DNA from: Polaribacter sp. WD7
GTDB lineage: Bacteria > Bacteroidota > Bacteroidia > Flavobacteriales > Flavobacteriaceae
DNA: 64,000 bases
NCBI RefSeq assembly: GCF_003335085.1
Contig: NZ_QPEJ01000018.1
Coordinates: 496,001 to 560,000 of the forward strand
Direction of reading: 5' to 3'
Shown here: piece after piece, positions 25,854-34,524 of the stretch
Layout of the letters: each line of letters begins with the position of its first letter
Numbering within the stretch: position 1 is the first letter of the stretch
Program-made: the position numbers and the translations under genes
The notes under the pieces: generated by a model
The model's input: the letters and a program-made list of their open reading frames with translations, nothing else
Told to the model about the DNA's origin: nothing
The model's database searches: none

Positions 25854-26054
25854 ATGAAGACGTACGAAAATTTTACTCAAATACAGCAAGATCTAGAAAA
25901 ATTGAATCTTGAAAGGCAGATAGCTTTAGAAGAAGTAAAAGTTATTAAACATAACTTTGAGGAAAGCTTAAAACCGTTAAGTTTACTGTCAAGTTTTGCA
26001 AAATTTGGAGCAAAATACGGGTCTTTGCTTGTGTTAAAGAAAATATTTAAGTAG
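25854..26054 (+). CDS. small DUF6327-like protein
   Basis: A 66-residue protein: an amphipathic helical first half (FTQIQQDLEKLNLERQIALEEVK) and a more hydrophobic second half (LSLLSSFAKFGAKYGSLLVLKKIFK) that could lie on the membrane. It follows the YtxH and holin-like genes in the same order seen in other Flavobacteriaceae, from memory labelled DUF6327. Function unknown. Only 12 bases separate it from the preceding stop. Confidence 0.7.
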   Translation: MKTYENFTQIQQDLEKLNLERQIALEEVKVIKHNFEESLKPLSLLSSFAKFGAKYGSLLVLKKIFK

Positions 26055-26081
26055 AACAATTAATATAAAATGTAAAAGATT

Positions 26082-26672
26082 ATGAAGAAAGTAATTATGA
26101 CTATTATGGCAGCAGCATTTATTGTTAGCTGTGATGTAAACCAAACAAAAAAAACAAAACTCCCAGAAGTTGAGGTAGATGTAGAAACCGAGGCAGGACA
26201 ATTACCCTCTTATAATGTAGAATGGGCAGATATAAATGTTGGTACAACAACAAAAAAGGTAACAGTACCTAAAATTGTAGTGATTACGGAAGAAGTAGAA
26301 GTAGAAGTACCATATGTAGATGTTGATATGCCAAATGATAACAATAATAAAATAGAAAAAGAAGAAAAAACGGTGTTAGTTGAGGTTGAGGTAGATGAAA
26401 ATATGCATGAAATTGATATTAAAGAAATAAGGGCTTCTCAAAACAATCTAGTAGTAATATCAGAGTTAGAAGCAAAAAATCAGACTTTAGGTGATAAAAA
26501 AATTAGGATTTCAGATCAAATCACACTAAATGCTCCAGATTTAAACGTAAAACATTACATAGTAGGAGAAAAACCAGACAGAGTATTTAATAGTCAACAC
26601 AAATACTTTGAAACGATGGAAGAAGTTGATGAAGCTTTACAAAAAGATTATAAGGTTATTTATTCTAAATAA
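26082..26672 (+). CDS. hypothetical Glu/Val-rich lipoprotein
   Basis: A 196-residue protein with a lipoprotein signal (KKVIMTIMAAAFIVSC, lipidated Cys at 17). The body has Val/Glu repeats (TEEVEVEVPYVDVD, EKTVLVEVEVDENMHE) that predict exposed beta strands with a very acidic surface. I do not recognise the family. It is the last gene of the YtxH unit, 27 bases after the small DUF6327-like gene, and is followed by a terminator. The context implies an envelope stress role. Confidence 0.72.
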   Translation: MKKVIMTIMAAAFIVSCDVNQTKKTKLPEVEVDVETEAGQLPSYNVEWADINVGTTTKKVTVPKIVVITEEVEVEVPYVDVDMPNDNNNKIEKEEKTVLVEVEVDENMHEIDIKEIRASQNNLVVISELEAKNQTLGDKKIRISDQITLNAPDLNVKHYIVGEKPDRVFNSQHKYFETMEEVDEALQKDYKVIYSK

Positions 26673-26697
26673 TATCATGATGGTTGGTTGATTTTGA

Positions 26698-26733
26698 AAA
26701 CCTCAGAACGTAATTATACGTCTGAGGTTTTTT
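26698..26733 (+). terminator. terminator of the YtxH operon
   Basis: AACCTCAGA pairs with TCTGAGGTT, with an inner CGTA/TACG stem, followed by a T run. It ends about 20 bases before the convergent AraC-type gene and may serve both. Confidence 0.88.
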
Positions 26734-26753
26734 ATGTGATAATTTGTAGAAGT

Positions 26754-27806
26754 TTAAGCTATTTCTTTTTGTTCTATTTCTGTAGTAACAATTGTAAGTT
26801 TCTTTTTGAACTCGTTAGGTGTAATATCATATTTTTCTTTAAATATTTTAGAAAAATAACTTCTACTACTAAACCCGATACTATAGACAACCTGAGAGAT
26901 GTTCAAATCACTGTTTTTTAATAAATCTCTTGCATATTCTAGTCTTATATGCCTTATGTATTCTGTAACTGTTCTGTTATACAAGAATTTAAAACCATCT
27001 TGTAATTTGGCTTGTGTAAGACCAGAATCGTTAGAAAGTTGTTCTAAAGTATAATCTTTAGAAGGTTTTTTTACAATACCTTTGGCTAGTTTTCTAACAA
27101 TTTTAAGTTCAGACTTAATTAATGACGTTGGTAAAGGCACTCCTTTTAACAGCATATCATGCTGCTGTATGTGCATAGAAAGTATTTCATAAACTTTTGC
27201 CTCAATTTTTAAAATTCTAAGCATGCCTTTTCCTTTAGCTTTTTTCATAGCAGCAATAACATCTGCCATTCTTAAATTTAAGGTGCCATAATTGGCAAAT
27301 TTATGTTCGTGGTCTGTGTCTACAAATACTTCATATAACTTTTTACTTAAAGTAGATACATTAGTAGTTCTTTTCTTTAAAAACTGTTTTCTTACAATTT
27401 GAATAACGTTAACGTTTATTTTTTCTCCTTCAGGAAAAGAAATACAATTGTAACCATCTGTTTTATTTGTAAAAATTAAAGATTGAAACTGATCTATTTT
27501 ATGCTCTTGATTTTGCGTACCAAATCTATGAGTTAAGAATCCTTCAGAGGGATACACAAAACGAATTGGGTTAAATTCTTCATGCGCTTTTAATCTAAAT
27601 GTAATTTCTTTGTGTACTTTCAACTCAAAATCAAGAACATTTACACCCCAGTCAAAAGCAATAAATCGTATTGTTCCTATAGCTACGTCATTGTTAACTG
27701 TTAGTAATGTTTCGTTCCAGCTGTTGGTTATTAAACCACCTGTTACATCGTGTATTTGTTCTATAAAGTCTTTGGGACTATCTGCAATAATTTCTATTTC
27801 AATCAT
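26754..27806 (-). CDS. AraC family transcriptional regulator
   Basis: A 350-residue regulator. The last 100 residues hold two helix-turn-helix units of the AraC/XylS type (QLSNDSGLTQAKLQDGFKFLY, then ISQVVYSIGFSSRSYFSKIFKEKYDITPNEFKK). The first 240 residues are an unrecognised beta-rich sensor region starting MIEIEIIADSPKDFIEQIHD. It lies convergent to the YtxH unit and divergent from topoisomerase IB. No paired repeats of the LytTR type lie in its own upstream region. Target and ligand are unknown. Confidence 0.9.
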   Translation of the reverse strand: MIEIEIIADSPKDFIEQIHDVTGGLITNSWNETLLTVNNDVAIGTIRFIAFDWGVNVLDFELKVHKEITFRLKAHEEFNPIRFVYPSEGFLTHRFGTQNQEHKIDQFQSLIFTNKTDGYNCISFPEGEKINVNVIQIVRKQFLKKRTTNVSTLSKKLYEVFVDTDHEHKFANYGTLNLRMADVIAAMKKAKGKGMLRILKIEAKVYEILSMHIQQHDMLLKGVPLPTSLIKSELKIVRKLAKGIVKKPSKDYTLEQLSNDSGLTQAKLQDGFKFLYNRTVTEYIRHIRLEYARDLLKNSDLNISQVVYSIGFSSRSYFSKIFKEKYDITPNEFKKKLTIVTTEIEQKEIA

Positions 27807-28105
27807 AGTGCATTTGTTTTTAAATCAACTATAAAGCTATTCACACTTATATAATTGTAAGGTTAGTTAATTATTATTTGAATCAATATTATACCCAATA
27901 TCGTTACAATTTTGTTATATGTAACTTTATTTTTGTTAAACAAAACTATGTAAAATAGGATTAGTTGGTCTTAAAAAATTCACAAATTCTTTTTTTGACA
28001 ATTTATATCTAATCTAAATAATTGTTAAATAAGCTATAATCTTTAAGGTTAAGGCGCTTTTAAGATGTTTTAATAATATCGCCATCAATAATAAAACTAA
28101 AGTCA
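27807..28105. other. divergent intergenic region between AraC gene and topoisomerase IB
   Basis: About 300 bases with no open frame of note. It is very AT-rich. I see TAGCTTTA at 27836-27829 (minus strand) as a weak -7 element for the AraC gene, and TAATATCG at 28074-28081 as a weak one for topoisomerase IB. GTTAA words occur at 28024 and 28048 but not at the 21-base spacing. Confidence 0.4.
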
Positions 28106-29191
28106 ATGTCTACATCAGTATTACATAAATCAGATATTACAAATTTGTTATTACATCCAGAAGAATGCATAAATGATTTTGATTTAATTTATGTATATGA
28201 TCATCAGTTTGACATAAGACGAGAAAAAAAGGGTGATAATTTTATCTATGTTAAAAAGAATAAAATAATTAAAGAAGATAATTTCTTGACCAGAATACAG
28301 CAACTTGTTATACCGCCTATGTGGAAAAATGTGAAGATATCTAGTCTAGAAAACGGGCATTTACAAGTTGTAGGTAGAGATGCAAAAGGCAGAAAGCAAT
28401 ATATATATCATCCAAAATGGACAGAATTAAGAAGTAAAACGAAGTTTTTAAAACTGGAGGCTTTTGGAAAATATTTACCATTAATTAGAAAAAAAGTAGA
28501 AAGAGATCTTCAGCAAAAAACTTGGACATTAACCAAAGTTTTGGCTCTTATTGTAAAACTTTTAGAAGAAACCCACATAAGAATTGGTAACCAACAATAT
28601 GCAAAAAGAAACAAAACTTATGGTCTTACAACACTAAGAACAAAGCATATATCTACTAAACATAGCAATTTGAAAATTCATTTTATTGGTAAGAGGGGTA
28701 AGAAACATAACATTACTATTAGAAATAAAAGACTAGTACAACTAATCAATCAATGTCAAGATATTCCTGGTTGGGAAGTGTTTCAATATTATGACGAATA
28801 CGGAGAAAAAAGGAGTATTGATAGTTCTCTGGTAAATGAATACATTCATAATATTAGTGGACATAATTTTACGGCTAAAGATTTTAGAACTTGGTCGGCA
28901 TCTCTAATTTGTTTTAACACTTTATGTGATTTTGGACTGGTAAGTAGTTCTAAAGAAATCAAGAAAAATATCATAAAATCAATAGATAGAGCTGCAAAAG
29001 AACTCGGTAATACTAGAAGTGTTTCTAAAAATTATTACATACATCCAGAAATAATAAAGAAATATGAAGACGGTAGTATTCAACCATTTTTTTTAAAAAT
29101 AAATAAATATAAAAATTCTAAAACAGGGTTGACATCTTCAGAAAAAGCAATGTTATCTCTTCTTAAAAAATACACACCAGTAATAACTTAA
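28106..29191 (+). CDS. DNA topoisomerase IB (poxvirus/eukaryote type)
   Basis: It relaxes both positive and negative supercoils by nicking one strand through a 3'-phosphotyrosine. The 361 residues have the N-terminal YVKKNK..PPMWKNVKIS and YHPKW regions, the catalytic core ETHIRIGNQQYAKRNKTYGLTTLR (first catalytic Arg), the FTAKDFRTWSAS helix and the Tyr motif SVSKNYYIHPEI with Tyr311 as likely nucleophile. It is an accessory enzyme in bacteria, often linked to stress, and here it sits in the stress-type block. Its promoter lacks the paired repeats. Confidence 0.94.
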   Translation: MSTSVLHKSDITNLLLHPEECINDFDLIYVYDHQFDIRREKKGDNFIYVKKNKIIKEDNFLTRIQQLVIPPMWKNVKISSLENGHLQVVGRDAKGRKQYIYHPKWTELRSKTKFLKLEAFGKYLPLIRKKVERDLQQKTWTLTKVLALIVKLLEETHIRIGNQQYAKRNKTYGLTTLRTKHISTKHSNLKIHFIGKRGKKHNITIRNKRLVQLINQCQDIPGWEVFQYYDEYGEKRSIDSSLVNEYIHNISGHNFTAKDFRTWSASLICFNTLCDFGLVSSSKEIKKNIIKSIDRAAKELGNTRSVSKNYYIHPEIIKKYEDGSIQPFFLKINKYKNSKTGLTSSEKAMLSLLKKYTPVIT

Positions 29192-29206
29192 GAGTTAGAA
29201 TCATAT

Positions 29207-29262
29207 GAGCTAAAACGTAATTCTTTTGAATTAACTTTTTGAAATAGCGTATGTTAATTTCG
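29207..29262 (+). promoter_or_regulatory. direct-repeat regulated promoter of the DUF2383 gene (LytTR-type site)
   Basis: GAGCTAAAA (29207-29215), 12 bases, GAATTAACT (29228-29236), 18 bases, TAATTTCG (29255-29262). Repeat-to-repeat step 21 and second-repeat-to--7 step 27 are identical to the YtxH promoter although the repeats themselves are less perfect. The predicted transcript start lies near 29269, leaving a leader of about 65 bases. Confidence 0.58.
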
Positions 29263-29334
29263 TAAACAAATATGTAGATGTAAAGCATTTGACATCTTTA
29301 AAACAAACAAATGTTAATTTAATACGTTAAAGTT

Positions 29335-29784
29335 ATGAGTACTTATACAGAAGAAATAGGAAAGAAGCTTAATGCTCTTTTAGAAAAAACCTACGATGCT
29401 GAAAAAGGATTCAAAAAAGCTGCTGAAAATATTGAGAACTATGCGTTGAAACAATATTTCAGATCTAAATCAGAAGAAAGATATGCCTTTGGGCATGAGC
29501 TTAAGAAAGAAATCCGATCTTTTTATCAAGATGTTGATAAAGGAGGAAGTGTAACAGGTAGTATTCACAGAGCTTGGATGGATTTAAAATCGCTGCTTTC
29601 ATTTGATGATGAAGAATCTATGTTAGAGGAAGCCATTAGAGGAGAAAAAGCGGCTGTAGAGGAATATGAAAATATTTTGAACGACACCAGTTTACCTACT
29701 AGCACCAAAGCTTTGTTAGAATCTCAAAAAAACAAAATCGAAAACGGTTTATACAATATCAAATCTTTAGAGAGTATTCACTAA
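29335..29784 (+). CDS. PA2169-type four-helix-bundle protein (DUF2383)
   Basis: A 149-residue all-helical protein of the ferritin-like superfamily. The pattern EEIGKKLNALLEKTYDAEKGFKKAAEN, then SEERYAFGHELKKEIR, and EEAIRGEKAAVEEYENIL matches the PA2169/DUF2383 family. Glu and His residues spaced as ferritin-like ligands are visible, but metal binding has not been settled for the family. It is monocistronic with its own regulated promoter and terminator. Such genes are often stress or stationary phase induced. Confidence 0.88.
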   Translation: MSTYTEEIGKKLNALLEKTYDAEKGFKKAAENIENYALKQYFRSKSEERYAFGHELKKEIRSFYQDVDKGGSVTGSIHRAWMDLKSLLSFDDEESMLEEAIRGEKAAVEEYENILNDTSLPTSTKALLESQKNKIENGLYNIKSLESIH

Positions 29785-29808
29785 AAAAAGGTTTTATGCT
29801 GTATAAAG

Positions 29809-29840
29809 AAGGATGTTTACGTAGTAGACATCCTTTTTTA
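29809..29840 (+). terminator. terminator after the DUF2383 gene
   Basis: AAGGATGT (29809-29816) and ACATCCTT (29828-29835) with an 11-base loop and T run. Confidence 0.85.
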
Positions 29841-29843
29841 TTT

Positions 29844-29899
29844 GAGTTAATCATAATATCATAAACGTTAAATGTTGCTATAAATGCCTCGTATCTTTG
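29844..29899 (+). promoter_or_regulatory. direct-repeat regulated promoter of the DUF1328 gene (LytTR-type site)
   Basis: GAGTTAATC (29844-29852), 12 bases, ACGTTAAAT (29865-29873), 18 bases, TATCTTTG (29892-29899). Same 21 and 27 steps as at 25030 and 29207, with a perfect TAnnTTTG element and no TTG at the normal distance. The repeats begin only four bases after the terminator of the previous gene. Confidence 0.65.
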
Positions 29900-29954
29900 A
29901 AGCAGTAAGAAATAGAAAATCTATTTTACAATATAAACTCAAAAAAATAAAATT

Positions 29955-30116
29955 ATGTTACGTTGGACAATTACATTTATAGTCATTGCATTAATTGCAG
30001 GAATATTAGGATTTGGAGGAATAGCAGGGGCTGCAGCAGGACTTGCAAAAATTGCGTTTTTTATCTTTATTATACTATTTTTAGTATCATTAATAAGAGG
30101 TGGAGTAAGAAGTTAA
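29955..30116 (+). CDS. DUF1328 small membrane protein
   Basis: A 53-residue peptide with two hydrophobic segments: [22 protein letters not shown], a small-residue turn ([12 protein letters not shown]) and [16 protein letters not shown]. This is the compact DUF1328 (YtjA-like) pattern. Function unknown; many relatives are stress-regulated. The gene has its own direct-repeat promoter and a strong terminator at 30147, so it is a one-gene transcript. Confidence 0.9.
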   Translation: MLRWTITFIVIALIAGILGFGGIAGAAAGLAKIAFFIFIILFLVSLIRGGVRS

Positions 30117-30146
30117 AAGATAAATTTATGAAACTATCAAAACATA

Positions 30147-30178
30147 AACTGTTTAAATATTTTTAAACAGTTTTTTTA
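30147..30178 (+). terminator. terminator after the DUF1328 gene
   Basis: AAACTGTTTAAA, TATT loop, TTTAAACAGTTTTTTT. A perfect 12-base stem; it runs into the last bases of the convergent App1-type gene. Confidence 0.9.
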
Positions 30179-31174
30179 TTGTATAAAGTTAAATTTTTTT
30201 GCATGTGCTATAGCTTCTTGTGTATTGTCTACTAATAGAAATGAAGTGTCTTTGTAATTCTTAGTTAGCTCTTTTATTCTAGATGTTTTCTTAGCGTTTT
30301 TAACACTTCTAAGGTAAATAGCCTTTACCTTTTCGGGGTACATTTTAGTTATTTCCATATAAATATCAATATCATGTTCTCCTGCATCACCAATTAATAT
30401 GAAAGACATGTCAGGATAAGTAGAAAATATCTCTAAAATCTCTCTTTGTTTTTCTGGTTTTTCTTTTTGCATATTAAAAATATCCGCAAAACTTCTAAGT
30501 AGTATAGCTCCTTTAGGAAATTTATTTTCGTTCAGAAAAATTTCTAAATACCTGTATAAATTCCACGGACTATGACTTACGTAAAATAAAGGATTTGATT
30601 TTTTACCTGTAGTACCTCTGTGTAGTTTGTGATAAAATATAGAAGTTCCTTCTAATGCTTTTCTTTTATAAGGCGATTTAAAAAAAGTGTTAAACAACAC
30701 TTTCCATTTTAATTTAGAGATGACACCTGTGTGTAAAATAGTATCATCAATATCAGATATTATTCCAAAATCTGATGTTTTTGGAGGTATTAAAAGTTCT
30801 CCTTTAAACTTGTTACTATTATTTATCCTTCTTCTAAAATTGCTGTTAGAAAAAGATATTTCAAAATATAACCAACCCTCTGAATTTACAAGTTTATGAA
30901 GATTTTCAATATTTTTTGCTATCTTAAAATAACCATGATTGTCTGTAATGGTTTTAATTTTTAGATTATTAGGTAATGTTACGGTTAGTTCTGTATTTTT
31001 AATTTCATCACTCTCAAACCTTTTCCAAGAATTTATTAGTAATTTTAAAATATTTCTACTTTGTAGGTTAATTTTCTCATCTTCTAAAGCTCTACCTCTA
31101 ATAAAAAATTTGTTTTCGGTACCATAACTTTGAAAAACTATAATTTGTAAAGAATCTTTTGAGAAAAGCCCCAT
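30176..31174 (-). CDS. App1-family phosphatase (DUF2183)
   Basis: A 332-residue protein of the App1/DUF2183 group, related to the actin-patch phosphatidate phosphatase of yeast. A HAD-like motif GIISDIDDTILHTG (catalytic DxDDT) starts near residue 138, and FYVSHSPWNLYRYLEIF and ILIGDAGEHDIDIY follow. The first 120 residues form a beta-sandwich-like region. I start at MGLFSKDS (31174); codons further upstream fall inside the hppA terminator. Substrate is likely phosphatidate or another phospho-compound (inference). It lies at the edge of the stress-type block. Confidence 0.88.
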   Translation of the reverse strand: MGLFSKDSLQIIVFQSYGTENKFFIRGRALEDEKINLQSRNILKLLINSWKRFESDEIKNTELTVTLPNNLKIKTITDNHGYFKIAKNIENLHKLVNSEGWLYFEISFSNSNFRRRINNSNKFKGELLIPPKTSDFGIISDIDDTILHTGVISKLKWKVLFNTFFKSPYKRKALEGTSIFYHKLHRGTTGKKSNPLFYVSHSPWNLYRYLEIFLNENKFPKGAILLRSFADIFNMQKEKPEKQREILEIFSTYPDMSFILIGDAGEHDIDIYMEITKMYPEKVKAIYLRSVKNAKKTSRIKELTKNYKDTSFLLVDNTQEAIAHAKKFNFIQ

Positions 31175-31197
31175 ATTTTTAATTGTTAAAGTAAAAA

Positions 31198-31220
31198 AAA
31201 ACCACACAAGGTGTGGTTTT
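31198..31220 (-). terminator. terminator after hppA
   Basis: AAAACCACAC (31198-31207), three-base loop, GTGTGGTTTT (31211-31220), with T runs in both directions. It separates hppA from the App1-type gene on the same strand. Confidence 0.88.
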
Positions 31221-31248
31221 AAAATATTAAAAAAGTCTTAAAGCGTAT

Positions 31249-33642
31249 TTATTGTTTTTGTTTTACAATAAGCTTTGCTTTATCAGTTATTGCTTTTTCA
31301 TCTATAGAGGTGTTAGCAGAAACAATTTCACTTGCTTCTTCTTTTGCTCTTTGTTCAATTTTGTCAACAGTTTCTTCCATTTTTTGTACATCATTAGTCA
31401 CTACACTGTTTGTAGTTGTAATAGTTTTCATTGCAAGGGTTCTAGAGGTGTGTTTATTTTCTATCTTAATCTCTTGTATAGTGTTGTAGTCTGAAACAGT
31501 AGCACTATTTATGGCAATACTAGGTGCAATTACCAAAGCAACTACAGACATTAATTTTAATAAAATATTTAAAGAAGGTCCAGAAGTGTCTTTAAAAGGA
31601 TCTCCAACAGTATCTCCAACAACTGCAGCTTTATGAGCATCAGTTCCTTTTCTACCCTGTTCTTCAATCATTTTTTTTGCATTGTCCCAAGCACCACCAG
31701 CATTTGATTGAAAGATAGCCATTAGAACTCCACATGTAGTAACACCTGCTAATAAACCTCCTAACATTTCAGCACCACCCAAAAATCCAACAGCAACAGG
31801 AACCGCAATAGCCAGTAACCCTGGCAAAACCATTTCTTTAATAGATGCTTTGGTAGAAATATCTACACATTTATCATATTCTGCAACACCATCAGCAGCA
31901 TCAAAAATAGCACGTTGTTCTTTAGTAGCTTTACTCATATCAGAATCTACAGCTCTCATTACTTCTAATGCAGCTTTTAATTTTGGAATATCTCTAAATT
32001 GACGACGAACTTCTTCTATCATTGCCATGGCAGCTCTACCAACAGCATTCATAGACAATGCAGAAAACACAAAAGGTAACATACCACCCACTAATAAACC
32101 AGCCATAACGGTTGGTTTAGAAACATCAATTGCTGTTACTTTTGCAGTTTGCATAAATGCTGCAAACAAAGCCAAGGCAGTTAATGCCGCAGAAGCGATA
32201 GCAAAACCTTTACCAATAGCTGCGGTTGTATTACCCACAGCATCTAATTTATCTGTTCTTTCTCTAACTTCGCTTGGTAATTCTGCCATTTCAGCAATAC
32301 CACCAGCATTATCAGAAATTGGTCCGTATGCATCTACAGCCAATTGAATGCCTGTATTAGCTAACATACCAACAGCGGCAATAGCAATACCATACAATCC
32401 AGCAAAATGATGCGAAACCAAAATTGCAGCAGCTATTAATATAATTGGAATCATAGTAGACATCATACCTACCCCCAAACCAGCAATAATAGTGGTTGCA
32501 GCACCAGTTTCAGATTGTTTTACAATTGAATTAACAGGGGGAGTTCCTGTCCCTGTATAATATTCTGTTACTTTACCCACAGCTAAACCAGCAACTAAAC
32601 CGGCTAAAACAGCATAGAAAACGCCCATAGATGTAAATGTTGTTCCTCCAAAAGTCCATGTTTCTGGTAACATTTGATTAATGATAAAAAAAGAAGCGAC
32701 TAACATTAAACCAGCAGAACCAAATTCGCCTATATTTAATGCCGTTTGTGGATTACCACCATCTTTAACACGCACAAAAAACGTACCTATAATAGACATA
32801 ATAATACCAATGGCAGCTAAAACCAATGGTAAATACACAGCCCCCAATCCATCAAAAGAAGTAGCAAATGCAGGAATCTGTGTAAATGCGGCTCCTAAAA
32901 CCATGGTACCAATGATAGAACCTACATAAGATTCAAATAAATCTGCACCCATACCAGCAACATCACCCACATTATCACCCACATTATCTGCTATAGTTGC
33001 AGGGTTTAGCGGATGATCTTCTGGAATACCAGCTTCTACTTTACCAACTAAATCTGCGCCAACATCAGCAGCTTTAGTATATATACCACCACCAACTCTT
33101 GCAAATAAAGCTATAGACGACGCTCCAAGTGAAAAACCAGAAAGTACGTTTAATACTTCACCTATTTCCCAACCTTGTCCGCTATAAATCATAAATAATG
33201 AGCTTAATCCTAAAACACCCAAACCAACAACACCTAACCCCATAACAGCACCACCAGCAAAAGCAACTTCTAACGCTTTACCTAAAGAATTTCTTGCAGC
33301 ACTGGTTGTTCTTACATTTGCTTTTGTTGCTACTTTCATTCCTATAAAGCCGGCTAAAGCAGAACAAATTGCACCTACTATAAAAGATAAAGCTACCATA
33401 CCGTTAGAACCTTCTTCTGCATTACCTTTAAAATACAGTAGTATGGCAACAGCAACTACAAAAATTGATAAGATCTTATACTCTGCTTTTAAGAATGACA
33501 TTGCACCATCTGCAATATTTTTTGCAATTTTTTTCATTTTATCATCACCTTCGTCTTGTTTAGAGACCCAGGCACTTTTAATAAAAACGAAAGCTAAGGC
33601 CAAAACACCAAAAGCCCATAAGTAATCCACTATGTATTCCAT
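31249..33642 (-). CDS. hppA: membrane-bound ion-pumping pyrophosphatase
   Basis: It couples pyrophosphate hydrolysis to H+ and/or Na+ export through the inner membrane. The 797 residues have about 16 membrane helices and the acidic active-site motifs [25 protein letters not shown] (seen around residues 215-235) and [15 protein letters not shown] near 690. [12 protein letters not shown] carries Ala where K+-independent enzymes have Lys, pointing to the K+-dependent class. A hydrophilic C-terminal tail of about 80 residues after the last helix is unusual; it has a Lys/Glu-rich helical end. Whether it pumps Na+, H+ or both cannot be decided by eye. Confidence 0.95.
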   Translation of the reverse strand: MEYIVDYLWAFGVLALAFVFIKSAWVSKQDEGDDKMKKIAKNIADGAMSFLKAEYKILSIFVVAVAILLYFKGNAEEGSNGMVALSFIVGAICSALAGFIGMKVATKANVRTTSAARNSLGKALEVAFAGGAVMGLGVVGLGVLGLSSLFMIYSGQGWEIGEVLNVLSGFSLGASSIALFARVGGGIYTKAADVGADLVGKVEAGIPEDHPLNPATIADNVGDNVGDVAGMGADLFESYVGSIIGTMVLGAAFTQIPAFATSFDGLGAVYLPLVLAAIGIIMSIIGTFFVRVKDGGNPQTALNIGEFGSAGLMLVASFFIINQMLPETWTFGGTTFTSMGVFYAVLAGLVAGLAVGKVTEYYTGTGTPPVNSIVKQSETGAATTIIAGLGVGMMSTMIPIILIAAAILVSHHFAGLYGIAIAAVGMLANTGIQLAVDAYGPISDNAGGIAEMAELPSEVRERTDKLDAVGNTTAAIGKGFAIASAALTALALFAAFMQTAKVTAIDVSKPTVMAGLLVGGMLPFVFSALSMNAVGRAAMAMIEEVRRQFRDIPKLKAALEVMRAVDSDMSKATKEQRAIFDAADGVAEYDKCVDISTKASIKEMVLPGLLAIAVPVAVGFLGGAEMLGGLLAGVTTCGVLMAIFQSNAGGAWDNAKKMIEEQGRKGTDAHKAAVVGDTVGDPFKDTSGPSLNILLKLMSVVALVIAPSIAINSATVSDYNTIQEIKIENKHTSRTLAMKTITTTNSVVTNDVQKMEETVDKIEQRAKEEASEIVSANTSIDEKAITDKAKLIVKQKQ

Positions 33643-33861
33643 ATCTGTTAGTTTAATTTAATAATTTAAGGAGTTAAATGTAATAAAATTAAATTGATAA
33701 AAAAAAGCAATACAAATTAAGAATAATACATTTAAGTAGGTGTTAAATTATTATATGTATAAATATATGTTTTTGATATATTCAATTCAGATAAAAATTG
33801 ATGAGATTTTGGTTATCAAAAACTTATTAATATGAAGCTTATAAGACTGGTATAAACAAAA

Positions 33862-33887
33862 AAAAACACCTAAAAAAGGTGTTTTTG
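33862..33887 (-). terminator. terminator after ppa
   Basis: AAAAACACCT, four-base loop, AGGTGTTTTT just past the soluble pyrophosphatase stop. Confidence 0.82.
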
Positions 33888-33907
33888 TTTTTAAACTTTT
33901 TATTACT

Positions 33908-34444
33908 CTAAATAGTAAAAGTTCTTTTCTTTTTGTGTTCGCTATTATCATAACGATCTACACATTCATTATAAATTTTTATAGCGGCTTCAGCATTTCC
34001 CCAACCACCAGTATCTACTTTTTTCTTTTCTAAATCTTTATAGACTTGAAAAAAGTGTTCTATTTCTTTTAATCTATGTGGATTTAAGTCTGAAATATCC
34101 ATTTTTTTACTCCAAATAGGGTCAGACACAGGTACGCAAATTACTTTTTCATCAGGACCTTTTTCATCTGTCATATAAAAAACACCTATGGGTCTTACTT
34201 CCATAACTACCATAGGATAAGTGGGTTGATGTCCTAAAACCAATACATCTAAAGGATCTGAATCTAACGCCAATGTTTCAGGAATAAAACCATAATCTCC
34301 AGGATACATCATAGAAGAAAACAACATTCTGTCAAAACGAATTTTATTTAATGCAAAATCGTATTCGTATTTGTTTCTACTTCCTTTAGGTATTTCTATT
34401 AGCACGTCAAACGTAACAGATTGTTTTTTTTGTTCTTTGCTCAT
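33908..34444 (-). CDS. ppa: soluble inorganic pyrophosphatase (family I)
   Basis: It hydrolyses pyrophosphate in the cytosol and pulls biosynthetic reactions forward. The 178 residues show the family I motifs: EIPKGSRNKYEYD near the start, MYPGDYGFIPETLA, and the metal-binding DSDPLDVLVLG. Length is normal. It lies about 260 bases from the membrane pyrophosphatase, in the same direction but with its own terminator, so the cell can waste or conserve pyrophosphate energy through two neighbouring but separate genes. Confidence 0.96.
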   Translation of the reverse strand: MSKEQKKQSVTFDVLIEIPKGSRNKYEYDFALNKIRFDRMLFSSMMYPGDYGFIPETLALDSDPLDVLVLGHQPTYPMVVMEVRPIGVFYMTDEKGPDEKVICVPVSDPIWSKKMDISDLNPHRLKEIEHFFQVYKDLEKKKVDTGGWGNAEAAIKIYNECVDRYDNSEHKKKRTFTI

Positions 34445-34470
34445 ATTTGGTTCTTCATTTGTTTAAAAAA

Positions 34471-34508
34471 AGAAAACCTTTTTATAAAATTTACAAAAAG
34501 GTTTTTCT
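34471..34508 (-). terminator. terminator after pdhB
   Basis: AGAAAACCTTTTT and AAAAAGGTTTTTCT pair around a loop near TAAAATTTAC, between pdhB and ppa. Confidence 0.78.
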
Positions 34509-34524
34509 TATGATTCGTATTTTA

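Noticed and set aside
28024..28081. Paired GTTAA words ahead of topoisomerase IB
   Set aside because: They are 24 bases apart and do not align with any -7 element at the distance seen in the other promoters.
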